A stretch of 64,000 nt of DNA from Nymphaea colorata (Eukaryota; Streptophyta; Magnoliopsida; Nymphaeales; Nymphaeaceae). Shown in pieces: positions 10,915 through 21,200 of the stretch (position 1 is its first letter; each line of letters starts with the position of its first letter). Made by a program: the position numbers and the translations under genes. The stretch lies in the NCBI RefSeq assembly GCF_008831285.2, contig NC_045141.1, forward strand, positions 13,502,106 to 13,566,105, read 5' to 3'. The notes beneath the pieces were generated by a model. That model made no database searches and was not told the DNA's origin. It saw nothing but the letters and a program-made list of their open reading frames with translations.

Positions 10915-11980
10915 TCAAGTATGATGATTTAAAGTAGCGGTCAAAGCAAAGTTATTACCTCTTGAATTGTTGACGGGCTTAGATGATATTAAATTTGTAT
11001 TTGCAAACTTTTGAAAAAATTTCTCAAGATCGTCCCTGGTGACAAAGTTGGTTGAATCAGGATTGGTGGAGGATGCATAATTGGTGGAGGATGCAGAATT
11101 GGTTGAGAATGTCGCTTTGTCTCTTGTTAGCCTCCCAACCAGCTCCCAGCATTTTTCACGAGCGTGACCAGACCGCTTGCAGTGGGTGCATCTAAATTTA
11201 TTTCTCCCTTTCTGATAGTTGAAGTTGGCATTGGGAGGTTTGTTGATGTTCATAATTTTTTGATCTCCTTTGACAAAGTCGGCTTGAGCGACGCACGCCA
11301 TTTTTTCATGGCTTTCTTCAAACATTTCAGTTTTGGAGTTCATGACCTGTCTTCGTGCAGCCTCTCTTTGTAACATTTGACAGACATCGTTGAAGTTAGG
11401 CAGGGGAGTGGTATTGATGATTTGACTCCTAATACCTTCATAATCAGCTCCTAAACCTGCCAACAACTTAAAGATTTTGTCTTCCTCAAATCGGATCTTG
11501 TATATATCAGGATCAGTCGTAGCAGGCCTATACTACAGAAGTTCATCAAATCGGCTTTTGAGTTCTCGTATGTAGAAATTCAGTGGCTTGTCACCCTTCA
11601 TAAGATTTGCAATCTCAACTTGTATTTGATAGACCCATGCGATGTTATTTTGTTCGGAAAAGAGTTGTTTTAACTCATCCCAAATCTCCTTGGCAGTTTC
11701 TTGATACATAAACAAATTTGAAATAGAGGGTTCAATAGAATTAATGAGCCATGACATCACCATATCATTTTCAGATTGACAATCATTAAATTTAGGATCT
11801 GACAGGAGGACTGATCTTCTTGTTTATATATCCAACCTTGGATCGACCGCTTAAAAACAGTCGAGCCACCTTAGCCCAACTTAAGTAGTTGGTGCCATTC
11901 AAGAGGGTCTTGGTGATTTTCAGCGTCTTAAATTTTTTGTAGTCTCTTGTTGATTGTTTGCCATAAAAAAAACAAAACAA
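10915..11980 (-). pseudogene. Copia gag with CCHC zinc knuckle, broken
   Basis: Three minus-strand pieces make up the gag. At 11980–11792 is the gag N-terminus (LLNGTNYLSWAK, GRSKVGYI). At 11763–11533 is the UBN2-type helical region (MVMSWLINSIEPSIS, then AKEIWDELKQLF). At 11466–10915 is the C-terminal part with a complete knuckle CTHCKRSGHAREKC. Stops and frame changes separate the pieces, near 11790 and 11530–11470. Confidence 0.85.
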
Positions 11981-11989
11981 GGAACCAAA

Positions 11990-12799
11990 CGCACCTCACA
12001 AATAATACAACAATCAGCAATGTAAGGGAGGAGCAATCAGCAAGGAAAGACGTAGATATATAGGAACCAATCAATCCCTTGTTTCAGAATTCATAAGAAC
12101 GGATATCCACGATCAATCATGCTCACTGTAATCTCAAAGCAAGGGAGATGAGAAGAAAATCACCCGATAATGAAGAAGTCGAAGTCTCTTTTAGAAAACC
12201 CAAAGCGGCCATGAAGACCTTGTCCCGGATCCTAGCAGCAGCCGGCACTCAAATTGAAGTCCCTAGAAAAGAAGGGAAAGGAACGCAGCAAGTGCCCTCG
12301 ATATCGAAGGAGGGGAGGTACTCCGAGCGCGTCAGCTCCAGTGCCCCTGTCTGCCTGGCCGCGGTCCTGGAGTACTCCGCAACTGAGGTGCTCAAGCCTG
12401 CTGGAAACGCAGCAATGTAAGGGAGGAGCTGCGAGGGTGAAATCTATGTCCTGGTCGGTGAAGGCGGGCTTTCAATTCTCTGTCGACAGGATCGGGAGGC
12501 CAAGACGTTAGAGAAAAACAGGGGAGGCGCGAATAGGGGAGGTGTTGTTTGCCGCCTTCTTCCTCCTCCTGCTTGTCGCTGCCAACGCCTGGATCCCCAG
12601 TGTCTACACCAGCGGGTAGAGGGAGAGCGCTCGCCCATGCTTCCTTCTACGGTGGTAGTGAGACGGTGAAAGGAGCTCTACAACCTTCACACCAATGTCT
12701 ACACGCAGGGGAAGGGAAACAAGGAGCAGCAGCGTACACCTCCCGCTGTCGGCAGTAGGAAGGATCACGGCGGTGAGGTAAGAACACCTTTTGAACAGA
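11990..12799 (-). other. Untranslated leader of the copia element
   Basis: This region between the primer-binding site and gag is more GC-rich than its surroundings and has no supported coding frame. A 20-bp phrase CAGCAATGTAAGGGAGGAGC occurs twice, at 12015–12034 and 12410–12429, which may be a rearrangement scar. Confidence 0.55.
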
Positions 12800-12811
12800 G
12801 CTCTGATAGTA
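12800..12811 (-). other. Primer-binding site of the copia element
   Basis: The minus strand reads TACTATCAGAGC, two mismatches from the TGGTATCAGAGC sequence complementary to plant initiator methionine tRNA. Its position just inside the 5' LTR fits. Confidence 0.6.
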
Positions 12812-12837
12812 GTCCAGCTCTCCTTCAACAGAACGAA

Positions 12838-13106
12838 GCAACACAGAGGGAGGAACTGCAAATTTACGTGGTTGGGCACTTGGGCCTACATTCTCAAACG
12901 GAGAAGAAGCTGTTATTTTATTGATTCTCACTCACATACAATCAAGAAGAGAAAGGGGGTTTTATATATATTTTGAATGGGATGATAATCAAGAAACGGT
13001 CAATCGATCTTTCCAAAGAATAAAAGGATTTAACAAAATATTTAACAAAATATTTCTGATCTTGATTGATTTTGGGCAGCACCAATCTTCTTCCTCAAAT
13101 CACCCA
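12838..13106 (-). repeat. 5' LTR of the copia element at 7.8–13.1 kb
   Basis: It is the partner of 7775–8068. On the minus strand it begins TGGGTGATTTG at 13106. The edge near the primer-binding site is blurred and may extend to about 12812. Confidence 0.8.
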
Positions 13107-13735
13107 TCAGAGTTAACTATGTTAGAAATGACATTGGAGCTTATAGAATCCTTGGGGCGCCCGTGTTGCCCTCTCTCTCTCTCTCTTCTGACCTCCCCTA
13201 TTTTGTCTATCTCCTACCGTCCCGTCCATCATGTCTTTTCTCTCTCTGCCAGTGTACGCTCGTTGTGTACACAGGATGGTCAGAACTTGTTAATTAGGGT
13301 AAGTCAAGTTTACTTTGTATTGTTAATCCAAAAATTCCATCTAAATAAAATTTCAACGCATATAAGATATTTGTCCATATTTGTGAAAGTCGTGCTCCAC
13401 AAACATGCATAAATTGAAGAAGTTTGTCCACTTTTTGACTGCCTCATGGAAAAATTTTTGGCTCGGCCATTATTCTTATACCTTTAAAAAGGAATCATTA
13501 ATCATGATTTGGCTTAAAAGCATAATTTTTTTTATTAGGGCGGTTTGAATTATAGTATCAATTTTGTACGAGGGACCAAAAAATATATTTTTTTTCAAAA
13601 ATTTTGTATAGGGTAAATGAAAATTTTCTAAAATTACATGTATTTTTTTTTTTTAATTAGAGGGAAGCGGGTCTTGGCCCTTACCGGCCCCTTGACTCCG
13701 GCGTTGAACCCAAGTACCGGCCGTTGACTCCGGAT
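13107..13735. other. Non-coding, with AT-rich MITE-like debris
   Basis: No gene. About 13440–13680 contains phrases (TTTTTGGCTCGGCCA, TTAGGGCGG, AAAATTTTGTATAGGGTAAAT) also seen in the hAT-type MITEs nearby, so it is probably an eroded member or a pair of nested members. Ends and target duplications could not be fixed. Confidence 0.4.
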
Positions 13736-13998
13736 TTTTCTTTGGCTCGGAAGTTGAAGTTGGATCAGACAAGGACCAATATATATATATATGTGAAAAT
13801 GTAAAAATAATTTTCATACTCTAATCATCATTGGACTTGGAGATGACAATCATTTCAAACAAACGATATGTTTCTAGTACTAGACGATCATAGATATTTT
13901 GGATTCAGATTCAACTCTTCTTCATTCCTAACCGTTCATATATAAGGACGTTAGCTGTTCAGATATATATAGTAGCACATTTGCACATAGATTTTAAG
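13736..13998 (+). repeat. Duplicated upstream segment, copy 2 (partner 110–375)
   Basis: Ordered similarity to 110–375, with small indels. It lies 225 bp before the relic of the membrane-protein gene, against about 4.3 kb in copy 1. Copy 2 therefore lacks most of the intervening upstream and 5' coding DNA. Confidence 0.7.
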
Positions 13999-14222
13999 TT
14001 AGCCATGGTCGACAAAACTATTCACACCCAATTTCTAATATAATGGAAGGTATAAAAGAAATTTTTAATTTTCATCTCATCTAATGGATATATAGGGCGG
14101 GCAACAAATATGCACCCCAGAAAAAGGAGTTTGCTCTGCTTTTATTGTCCTATTTATAACCGTGATATGCAAGATAATCAATTTTTTTTGTGTCTGATAC
14201 TATATGATAATAATTATTATCA

Positions 14223-14434
14223 GCTTACGAAGTATGCAATGCGATCATCCGTTCCCCAAATGGCAGCGCAGTGGGAGTTTTTCTCAGTTCTAAGTGCTCT
14301 TGTTCTTGTGGAAGCAAGCAGAATTCGCGGCACTTGTGATGTGGCTTTCGGAAAGAGGAAGCAGAGGATGGGGAGGAATGGCATTATTTTGGCCTTTACT
14401 CATGAGGGGACCGGACTCCGATTACAAATGGTCT
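14223..14434 (+). pseudogene. Relic of the membrane-protein gene (matches 4637–4861)
   Basis: The stretch matches an internal coding part of the gene at 3932. Shared phrases are TTACGAAGTATGCA, CATCCGTTCCCCA (near-match), TTCTAAGTGCTCT, GTTCTTGTGGAAGCA, GGCACTTGTGATGTGGC, and GACTCCGATTACAAATGGTCT at the end. Several small deletions break the frame. Only codons around 236–309 of the parent are represented; 5' and 3' parts are missing. Confidence 0.85.
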
Positions 14435-14477
14435 AACCGGTCACTGTTGTCGCCGGTCGCCGGTCTCCATTCGCCGC

Positions 14478-14686
14478 CAGTGGCGGAGCCAGCGTGGGGC
14501 AGGTGTGGGCGCCTGCCCACGCCAGCCCAAGAAAGTTCCATGTGAAATGGAGTCTCAACCCAGCTTCACGCCTGTGTTGCCCACGTCAATATTTGCTTTA
14601 TTTTTAAAATAACATATATTTTAGTTTGAAAATTTTTAAACTATGTACTACTGCCCCATAGCCAAAAAATTTTGGCTCCGCCACTG
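14478..14686. mobile_element. hAT-type MITE, 209 bp, complete with 8-bp target duplication
   Basis: The ends are CAGTGGCGGAGCCAG and (inverted) TTTGGCTCCGCCACTG. The element is flanked on both sides by TTCGCCGC (14470–14477 and 14687–14694), a perfect 8-bp target duplication as made by hAT transposases. No coding sequence. The perfect duplication and well-kept ends suggest a fairly young insertion. Confidence 0.92.
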
Positions 14687-14694
14687 TTCGCCGC

Positions 14695-17600
14695 CCATAT
14701 TCTTCCTCTTCTTCTTCTTCTTTTGTCCCTGACATCTAACCGGTGCATGTTTTGCCGACGCAGGTCGACTTGATTTCGCCTACGGAGGTCAACTTCAGTC
14801 GTTCGGATGATAGAGCAGGAGATCCACTTTCATGGTAAAGGAGTGGCAGAGGAGTTTATGGAATTTGGATTCCAGAATTGAGAATGATATGTTTAATAAA
14901 AAAGTGAATTAAAACTGTCAGGACATGTGCCTAATAAAAATGAAAAAAAAAAAAAAACTAAAATTCTAGAATCATAACTCCACTCTCTATAGAAAGAAGT
15001 AGAACCAAAATTCCAAAATTTTGATTGAAGAATGAAGTTGTTGGAATAAAAATTCTTTGTTTGCTAATCCAATAATTCTAGTTTCATAAAAAATGAGAAT
15101 TTTAATTCTAAAACTGACCCCATGTGATGTGTGGGGGTGGAACTAAGTACACACAGATGCAAAATGCAACATGATCTCTCGGTAGAGCCCACAAATCCCT
15201 ATTAGAAAGGAAAAGCCAAAAGCCATATCTGCCTTTTTCTTGTCCAAGATCGACAAGGCCAAATGTCTCGTGCCAAAAGAGCCATGACCACGTTTATTCC
15301 TTCTTCTAAAAGTAAAAGAATCCGCCATGACAAGAGCTCCAGTCTAGAAGTGGAAGTGGAGAGACAAACTTGAGAGGACCAAGAAAAAGTAAAAAGTGTC
15401 GTGGATTCAGGCGCTGCCAACAGAGAGTGAGTGAAGATGGATTAGCCATAAGGCTCGTAATCACAGGTCGGCCCCTCTTTTGACCCCTAATCCTGCATCT
15501 TTTTACATTTTTGCAGCAGCCTTCTAATGGGTGGCAACTCTACAGTCACCGTATTTCTTATCATTTAAATTTGATTGAACAGAAATAGATTTTATGTATA
15601 TGTGTTTATTTTTTATAACAAGAATTGACAACAGTATATCGGATGAAGACTATAAAAGAAAGTTCAGGTACTAGAGTAACATGAATATTTGTCAGAATTT
15701 GAAACGAGTATCTTTTACTTGATATTTTTTTTTAGCATCAAGTAGGACACGTTCGTTTCACATTGTGAAGCTGCCGGTAGTGTGTTAAAGGGCGGAGGCA
15801 GGTGGGGTCTCCATTAGGGGTGAACAACGGGTCGAGCCTCGACTCGTTTAAGCTCAGCTCGTGAACGAGTTCGAGCTGAGTCTTTTGCTTAATGAGTCGA
15901 ACTCGAGTTCATGAGTCGACTTGTTTAAATAATTGAGTTGAGTTCAAGCTCAACACGTAACTGCCCAGTCGAGCTCGAGCCCTAATCGAGTTTGTCGAGC
16001 CTTAATTAAGACGATATATTGAAACAAATTTACAAGCTTGTCGAACCTTAATCGAGTCGAGCTCGAGCTCAACACGTAACAATGACTGTCTCACGACTAC
16101 CTCATGATCAATTTAAATTTTGTAAACCATATATTTAGTGTCGCATAGAAAAAAAATTCTAACTCCACCCTGAATCCACCCTTCTTGTTCAGTCTGGCAC
16201 TGCACTTCAACTCGACATCCCCATTAATATCAACTCGCACTGGAATTCCAGTGAATATTTTTGTTGCATCTCATTCAAACCGATTGGCCCATTATTTATA
16301 TTTAAAATATCATTGTTAAAATCATCGATTGGGCCGGTCAGCTGGTCACACTAATTACGGGGTGACGTGCCAAGTTTTAATTATTACTTTTTTTGTGCCA
16401 AGTTTTAATTATTAATTTTTCTACATGTTTTTAAATTTTATTTAGATATGTATTTTTAAGGTAAATTTCTAGTATCTTTGACCAATTTAAAACCGCTCTG
16501 GTTCACAAATGGATTTTATATTTTTGTAACATGGAAGATGTGGTCATGAGCTGGTTGTTTGTTATGAGTCCTTTTATCATCTTTAAGGGTATACACGCAA
16601 TGACACAAATGCAAAGATTAGAATATTTCATTTCAATAAAAAGGTTGCCTTAACTTAACTCTGTTTTGCAAAATAAATAATAAATAAAACAAACTGAAGA
16701 TTACCTTTCAATAAAAAAGGTCCATTAAGTGTTAAATGGACAAATTTATCACTGAAAATACACCACACAAATATGTATATAAAGTTAATTTTGACCATTT
16801 TTGTTTTATAACACATTTTTTTCATCTTTAATATTTTATTAAAAATCACACTGAGAAGAAGACTAATTAAAATAAAACCGGACCTTTTTTTAAAATTGGA
16901 TTTGATAGCCGTTTCATTTTATACACTTTTAAAATATATACTTATATATATATTTACATTCAACTTGTTTACACAAACACTTAAAAAAGCATCGTACATG
17001 TATGTGTCACGACAGAATTTTTTAATTTTTTAGCGTATATTTTGATATTTTTTAATAATTTTTATTTTTAAATATAAATGATATATTTTCATATTTGAGC
17101 ATATATATATATATGTATAAGAAAATAATAATTTTAATGTAAGTTGCTATAATATTTTAAAATCAAATAATTTGAACTTCTGAAACACATTCTAGAACAA
17201 GAGATTTTTATGTTGGGTTCTATATTTTGATCACGTGGGGACAACGTTAAAGGTGGAAGCTGTTGGAAAACGATTTAAAGTTTAAATTCGAAAGCAGTTT
17301 AACTCATAAATTTAACGTCAAAAATTAATCTGATATATTTAAAGTAAAAGTTCATTGCGTACGTTCGTGTCAGTAGAAAGGGACAAATTTTTACGTCTGC
17401 CTTGCAAGCCATAACGAATAACCTCGCGGTTCATACAGCACATATAAGTTAAAGAAAAAAATTAAGCAGTGTAGATTTTCATATAGTTTTACTTTGGCAG
17501 TTAACACTTCTTTTTTTTTTAGTTTTTCATTTAAAAATTATTAGTAAGTTATTTTAGAATAACAAAAACTTATTGTGTTAAAACCGGCCTATACGAATTT

Positions 17601-17859
17601 ATATTTCTTGTTTTTTTCTTTAAAGGAATTTAACATATTTTAAATTATTTTTAATTCGAAAACAGAACTAATTTGAGACGCTCAAATAATATAAAAGGCA
17701 CTGATGAACGAATTGAACAGACGTGTAGGGGGGTATTTGTTAAATATTGAAAGTCACGGGGATGAAATTAGAAGAAACGTGGTTTTATGAACAGATAAAT
17801 TAAAAAAATAGAAAAAATTGAGGTTGCGCTTTAAGCTGGGGTCGATTTGACGGGGACGC
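14695..17859. other. Long non-coding AT-rich region
   Basis: No gene is supported. It holds an eroded hAT-like edge (AAAGGGCGGAGGCAGG, about 15788) interrupted by a TCGAGCTCGAG-rich repeat (separate entry). Further on are long A/T-rich stretches (about 16400–17800) with short AT microsatellites. The last part should contain distal regulatory DNA of the kinase gene at 18220. Confidence 0.5.
15814..16090. mobile_element. MITE-like repeat rich in TCGAGCTCGAG motifs
   Basis: It begins ATTAGGGGTGAACAACGGG, followed by many copies of GAGTCGA, TCGAGCTCGAG and GCTCAACACGTAAC in both orientations. This composition and the TAGGGGTG-type start are typical of a common plant non-autonomous DNA element. 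It appears inserted in an older AAAGGGCGGAG... element that resumes near 16140 (TTCTAACTCCACCC). The right end is not defined. Confidence 0.5.
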
Positions 17860-18219
17860 GTGGGCCCACGGCTCCTCTTGCTCCTACAAATGCACGCCTT
17901 CCGCCTGGCGGCCTCTCCTCCTCTCTTCTCTCCCTTCTTCTTCCTCCTCTAATTTGGGACCCTTTCTGCTAAATCTGGCGGTTCCTGCGTTTCCAAATCG
18001 TTGTCATCTCCGAGCGCCTTCTGGTGCGTGTGGCGTTCTGGGCGATCGTTATCGATATTTCTCCTCCTCCTCTTTCTTTGTTTCTTCTTCTTATTCCTTG
18101 CTCGATTCATTCTTCAATCGGAGGGCTGGAGATTTCTGGTTTTTAAGGGCTTCGATGTCCTGGCATCTCTTTCCTGTGAAAGGGAAGGAGGGAGGGAGGG
18201 AGGGGGAGGTTGGAGAGGT
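17860..18219 (+). promoter_or_regulatory. Promoter-proximal region and 5' leader of the ITPK gene
   Basis: A CT-rich stretch (about 17900–17950), common around plant transcription starts, precedes the gene. The leader then holds a 22-codon uORF (18155–18223). Within it lies a G-rich run at 18190–18206, four G tracts separated by single A residues, directly before the main ATG. The transcription start is not visible, so the extent of the leader is inferred. Confidence 0.5.
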
Positions 18220-18223
18220 ATGA
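18155..18223 (+). CDS. uORF of the ITPK gene, 22 codons, stop overlapping the main start
   Basis: ATG at 18155 opens a frame that ends with TGA at 18221–18223. The main start ATG is at 18220–18222, so the two share ATGA. The uORF product would begin MSWHLFPVKGKEGG and is Gly/Glu-rich because it reads through the G-tract run. An ATGA overlap permits termination–reinitiation, or competition between the two starts by leaky scanning. It applies only if transcription begins upstream of 18155. Translation is not shown by sequence alone. Confidence 0.5.
   Translation: MSWHLFPVKGKEGGREGEVGEV
18190..18206 (+). promoter_or_regulatory. Predicted RNA G-quadruplex motif in the ITPK leader
   Basis: GGGAGGGAGGGAGGGGG: four G tracts with three one-nucleotide loops, on the transcribed (mRNA) strand, ending 13 nt before the main ATG and lying within the uORF. 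Short-loop motifs of this form are the most stable class of parallel quadruplex. Formation in vivo is inference. Confidence 0.6.
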
Positions 18224-21200
18224 GGCTCCTCGGCGAGTCCGTTATGGTATCGCCGAGGATCTCCGTTGGCCATGATTGGAACGCCGTCAAGATCGACGCT
18301 GTGGCTGAGCCGCTCAAGGTTCCCTACAGGAACGACGGTGAATGGGGGGAGAAGGAGGAGAGGAACGGGGGATTGTATTCCCTGGGCATGGGCCACGTGC
18401 CTTCTCTTCCTTCTCAGCAGAAGCCCGTCGTCGTCGTAGGATACGCCCTCACAGCGAAGAAGATCAAGAGCTTCTTGCGCCCCACATTTGAGGCGTTAGC
18501 AAGGTTTTCTTTGGATGATTTTTTTGTGTCGTTTATTAAAATTTTCTGCGTCTTCTTCTTCATTTTGTGGATGCCAAGTCATTTCTTCCTCTTAATTTGA
18601 TTGGTTTGCTTGAGATTGGTTTTCTTGCTAATTTCTCCTGTTCGGGATCTCTTTTTATGAAATCCCGTGTTCTCTAATGAAATTTGCATGCTGACTGCTA
18701 TCTCCTCCATATTTTGCGAATGTAAAAAAAGAATGTGCGAATACTTTGATGCGGTCAATATATGCTTCGGCTGATTCTCTCTCTGACAAGATGTCCTTGT
18801 CCGTGAATTTTGTGCTCATCTAAATCTTTGAATGCCCAGTTTGTTGCTGCAATTTTATATTGGAATTTTCATCTTGAATAAGGGAAGCTGTTTGACTACG
18901 TAAGGTATAAAAGAGGTTCCAAGGAACATCATTTTTTCTGGTTGACGTTGATTAACTTGATTCTACTGGTTCAAGTCCCTGTACGTACATAAAGTTCTTA
19001 GTCTGAGCCCTGCAAAAGCCTGAGTGTCATGTTCTAGCAACTTTCTCCCCATCTCTTGTGGCATAAAAAACAAGGAATGTGTTCATTGTGAGTTGCAAAT
19101 CTATATACAGGGAATTATGATGGATCACGATGCGAGAAACTGTCATTCTCCTAGTCACTGAGATTGTAGCAACCAAATCCAAATCTTCTTCGCCCATTAT
19201 TGACTTTTGAAACTACTATCACAGTCCGTGCACAAGACAAAGTGGAGTCTTCACTTTTGCTCTATGCTGATGATCGGATAAGAATACTTGCAGCATCGTT
19301 CTCATTTTGCCTAGATTAGTGGCGGAATGATGCAAGTGAAATGCTTTCGTCCATGCCACGTGCTGCTCGAGAAGAGGATGTTGATGTGATTTACACAGTT
19401 TCGTTATGTGGTTTTTTTTTTTTTTGTTATTTCGATTTCTTGTTCTTATTAAAGTGTACCTTGGCATTTTGCTTATTCTGAGCTATTACCTGTTTACCAT
19501 TTTTTATCCTCTGTTGTTTCTTTTTTAATGTTTGTGTATGCATTATATCTGTATGTGTGTGCGTGTCTTTTCTTTTCCTTTTCCTCTCTCGTTGCTTTAT
19601 AGTATTTATTTCATTTGACACAGGATGAAAGGGTATAGTAGTCGCAAACTTAAATGAAAGTTGATGAACATCAGAAGAATGGTACTGTAACAGTAGACAA
19701 TGAATAGGTGGGCCAGGAGTTAATATTTTTTTCCCAATGGTGTCAGAGCATGAGCTTTGAAAGCAATAGCCCTTCAACAATTCGTTGTTGATCGTGAGTC
19801 TGCATGAGGAATCCATCAAGGCTAATATGACCCAACCTACTTATGAGAAGGCTGTCATTTCCAAAGTCCATGCTTCTCTGACACCATTTGGGGAAAAAAA
19901 ATCAACTTTGTGCTTTCTACTCGTTCTTTACTTACTCCCATAATTGTCATTGGTTGTATGGTGTTCTATCTCATTTCTCCATTTCTTTTCCTGATTTTTA
20001 TCTCCTACGCATATTATGTCGGGAACTAGCTCATGCTAAAAGATTTAGTTACTGAACTTGTCTTCTTATTTACTGTTTGAGTATGGCTCATTAAGGATGA
20101 AAATTTTATTGAATACATTTCTTTTCAATTCTTAAATGATAATCATGGGTATTACCTTTAAGTCATGCAGGAAGAATGGAATAGTGTTTGTTGCTATAGA
20201 TCAGAGCCAATCTCTTTTGGATCAAGGCCCATTTGATATAATCTTGCACAAGGTTTCCAACTTCCTCCATCATGTTTCCCTCCAATTCTTTCTACCGATA
20301 TTCTTTCCATTTTTTATTTGATGTTATTTTTAGTATGTTCATAACTTCATATATTGGTAAGCAGTTAGAAATAGAATTGCCTTTTAATGGTGACTCATTC
20401 TTTGGATTTTTTCTTGTATATCCATTTCTTCTTATTGGGTTCTTTTTATTTCTCTACAGTTATCTGGAAAGGAATGGTATCAAGTTCTAGAGGTTGGTAT
20501 GCTTACCACCTGTTGTGTATCTGTTACTGTTATGCCCATGTTCCTCATGCCATTTACATTCTTAACGTGTATGGCTATTTTGTGGTGTGTGTTCATCTTC
20601 TGTGTGATGTCACTCTAGTAAGATATAATCCATGATGGATTAACTACTAAGCTTATAGTTCCAACAAGCATCTCTTAGAGGCTTAAAGTAAAAAAAAAAA
20701 ACTCTCTTCTGCCTTATCAATATATAGAATGGTTTCTCTCTGACCTTTCCAGCATTATGACTAGATACCTAAGATTGTTATCTAAATTCTAAATAATTAT
20801 GGTCTCTGATATTTGCATGATCTTGCCTGCTAAGATCTTGCTTGCTTTTATCTAAGTTTTTTACTTTCTTTGTCGTGCTGCAAAAGATTTGAAGAGAATG
20901 TGTTCAATTTCTCTCCTGTAAATTATTCAACCTACCTCCTGCTAGGCTGACACACTTATTGCAATGAGTTAAAGGAAGAAAAGTGCTCATAAAGGCAATA
21001 TACAAAAACCTCAATATCTATACTAGAATCAGCAAAAACAATATCCAGCATCTGTGAGAAATCAACAATTAAAAATGCTGCTTCGCATGAAGAGGAATAC
21101 ATTTTTAATAGTAATAAACTAATAATAATTAATAAGTTGTTGTTACGTGCTCTTTTGTCCAAAAAAACTTGTTTTGTTCTAATTATCTTCTGAAGCCAAA

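Larger units (their letters stand above)
7775..13106 (-). mobile_element. Degenerate Ty1/copia retrotransposon (RE1-like), integrase core deleted
   Basis: On the minus strand the order is LTR, primer-binding site, leader, gag, (protease region), gag-pre-integrase, integrase remnant, reverse transcriptase, RNase H, polypurine tract, LTR: the copia order, with RT after integrase. Stops and frameshifts break every domain. The integrase catalytic core is missing, with pre-integrase joined to the sequence that normally follows the catalytic Glu region. The element lies between the gene at 3932–7003 and that gene's relic at 14223–14434. No clean 5-bp target duplication could be read because the left edge is unclear. 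Confidence 0.9.

Noticed and set aside
12148-12760. GC-rich open frames in both orientations in the copia leader
   Set aside because: They lie between primer-binding site and gag of a dead element and show no domain; treated as leader DNA.
15788-16160. Outer hAT-type element around the TCGAG-rich repeat as a complete copy
   Set aside because: A left edge (AAAGGGCGGAG) and a possible right edge (CTCCACCCTG) are seen, but flanking bases do not form a target duplication.
17954-18154. Longer N-terminus or an extra upstream protein in the ITPK leader
   Set aside because: Frames are open there, but neither has an ATG before 18155 (uORF) or 18220 (main frame).
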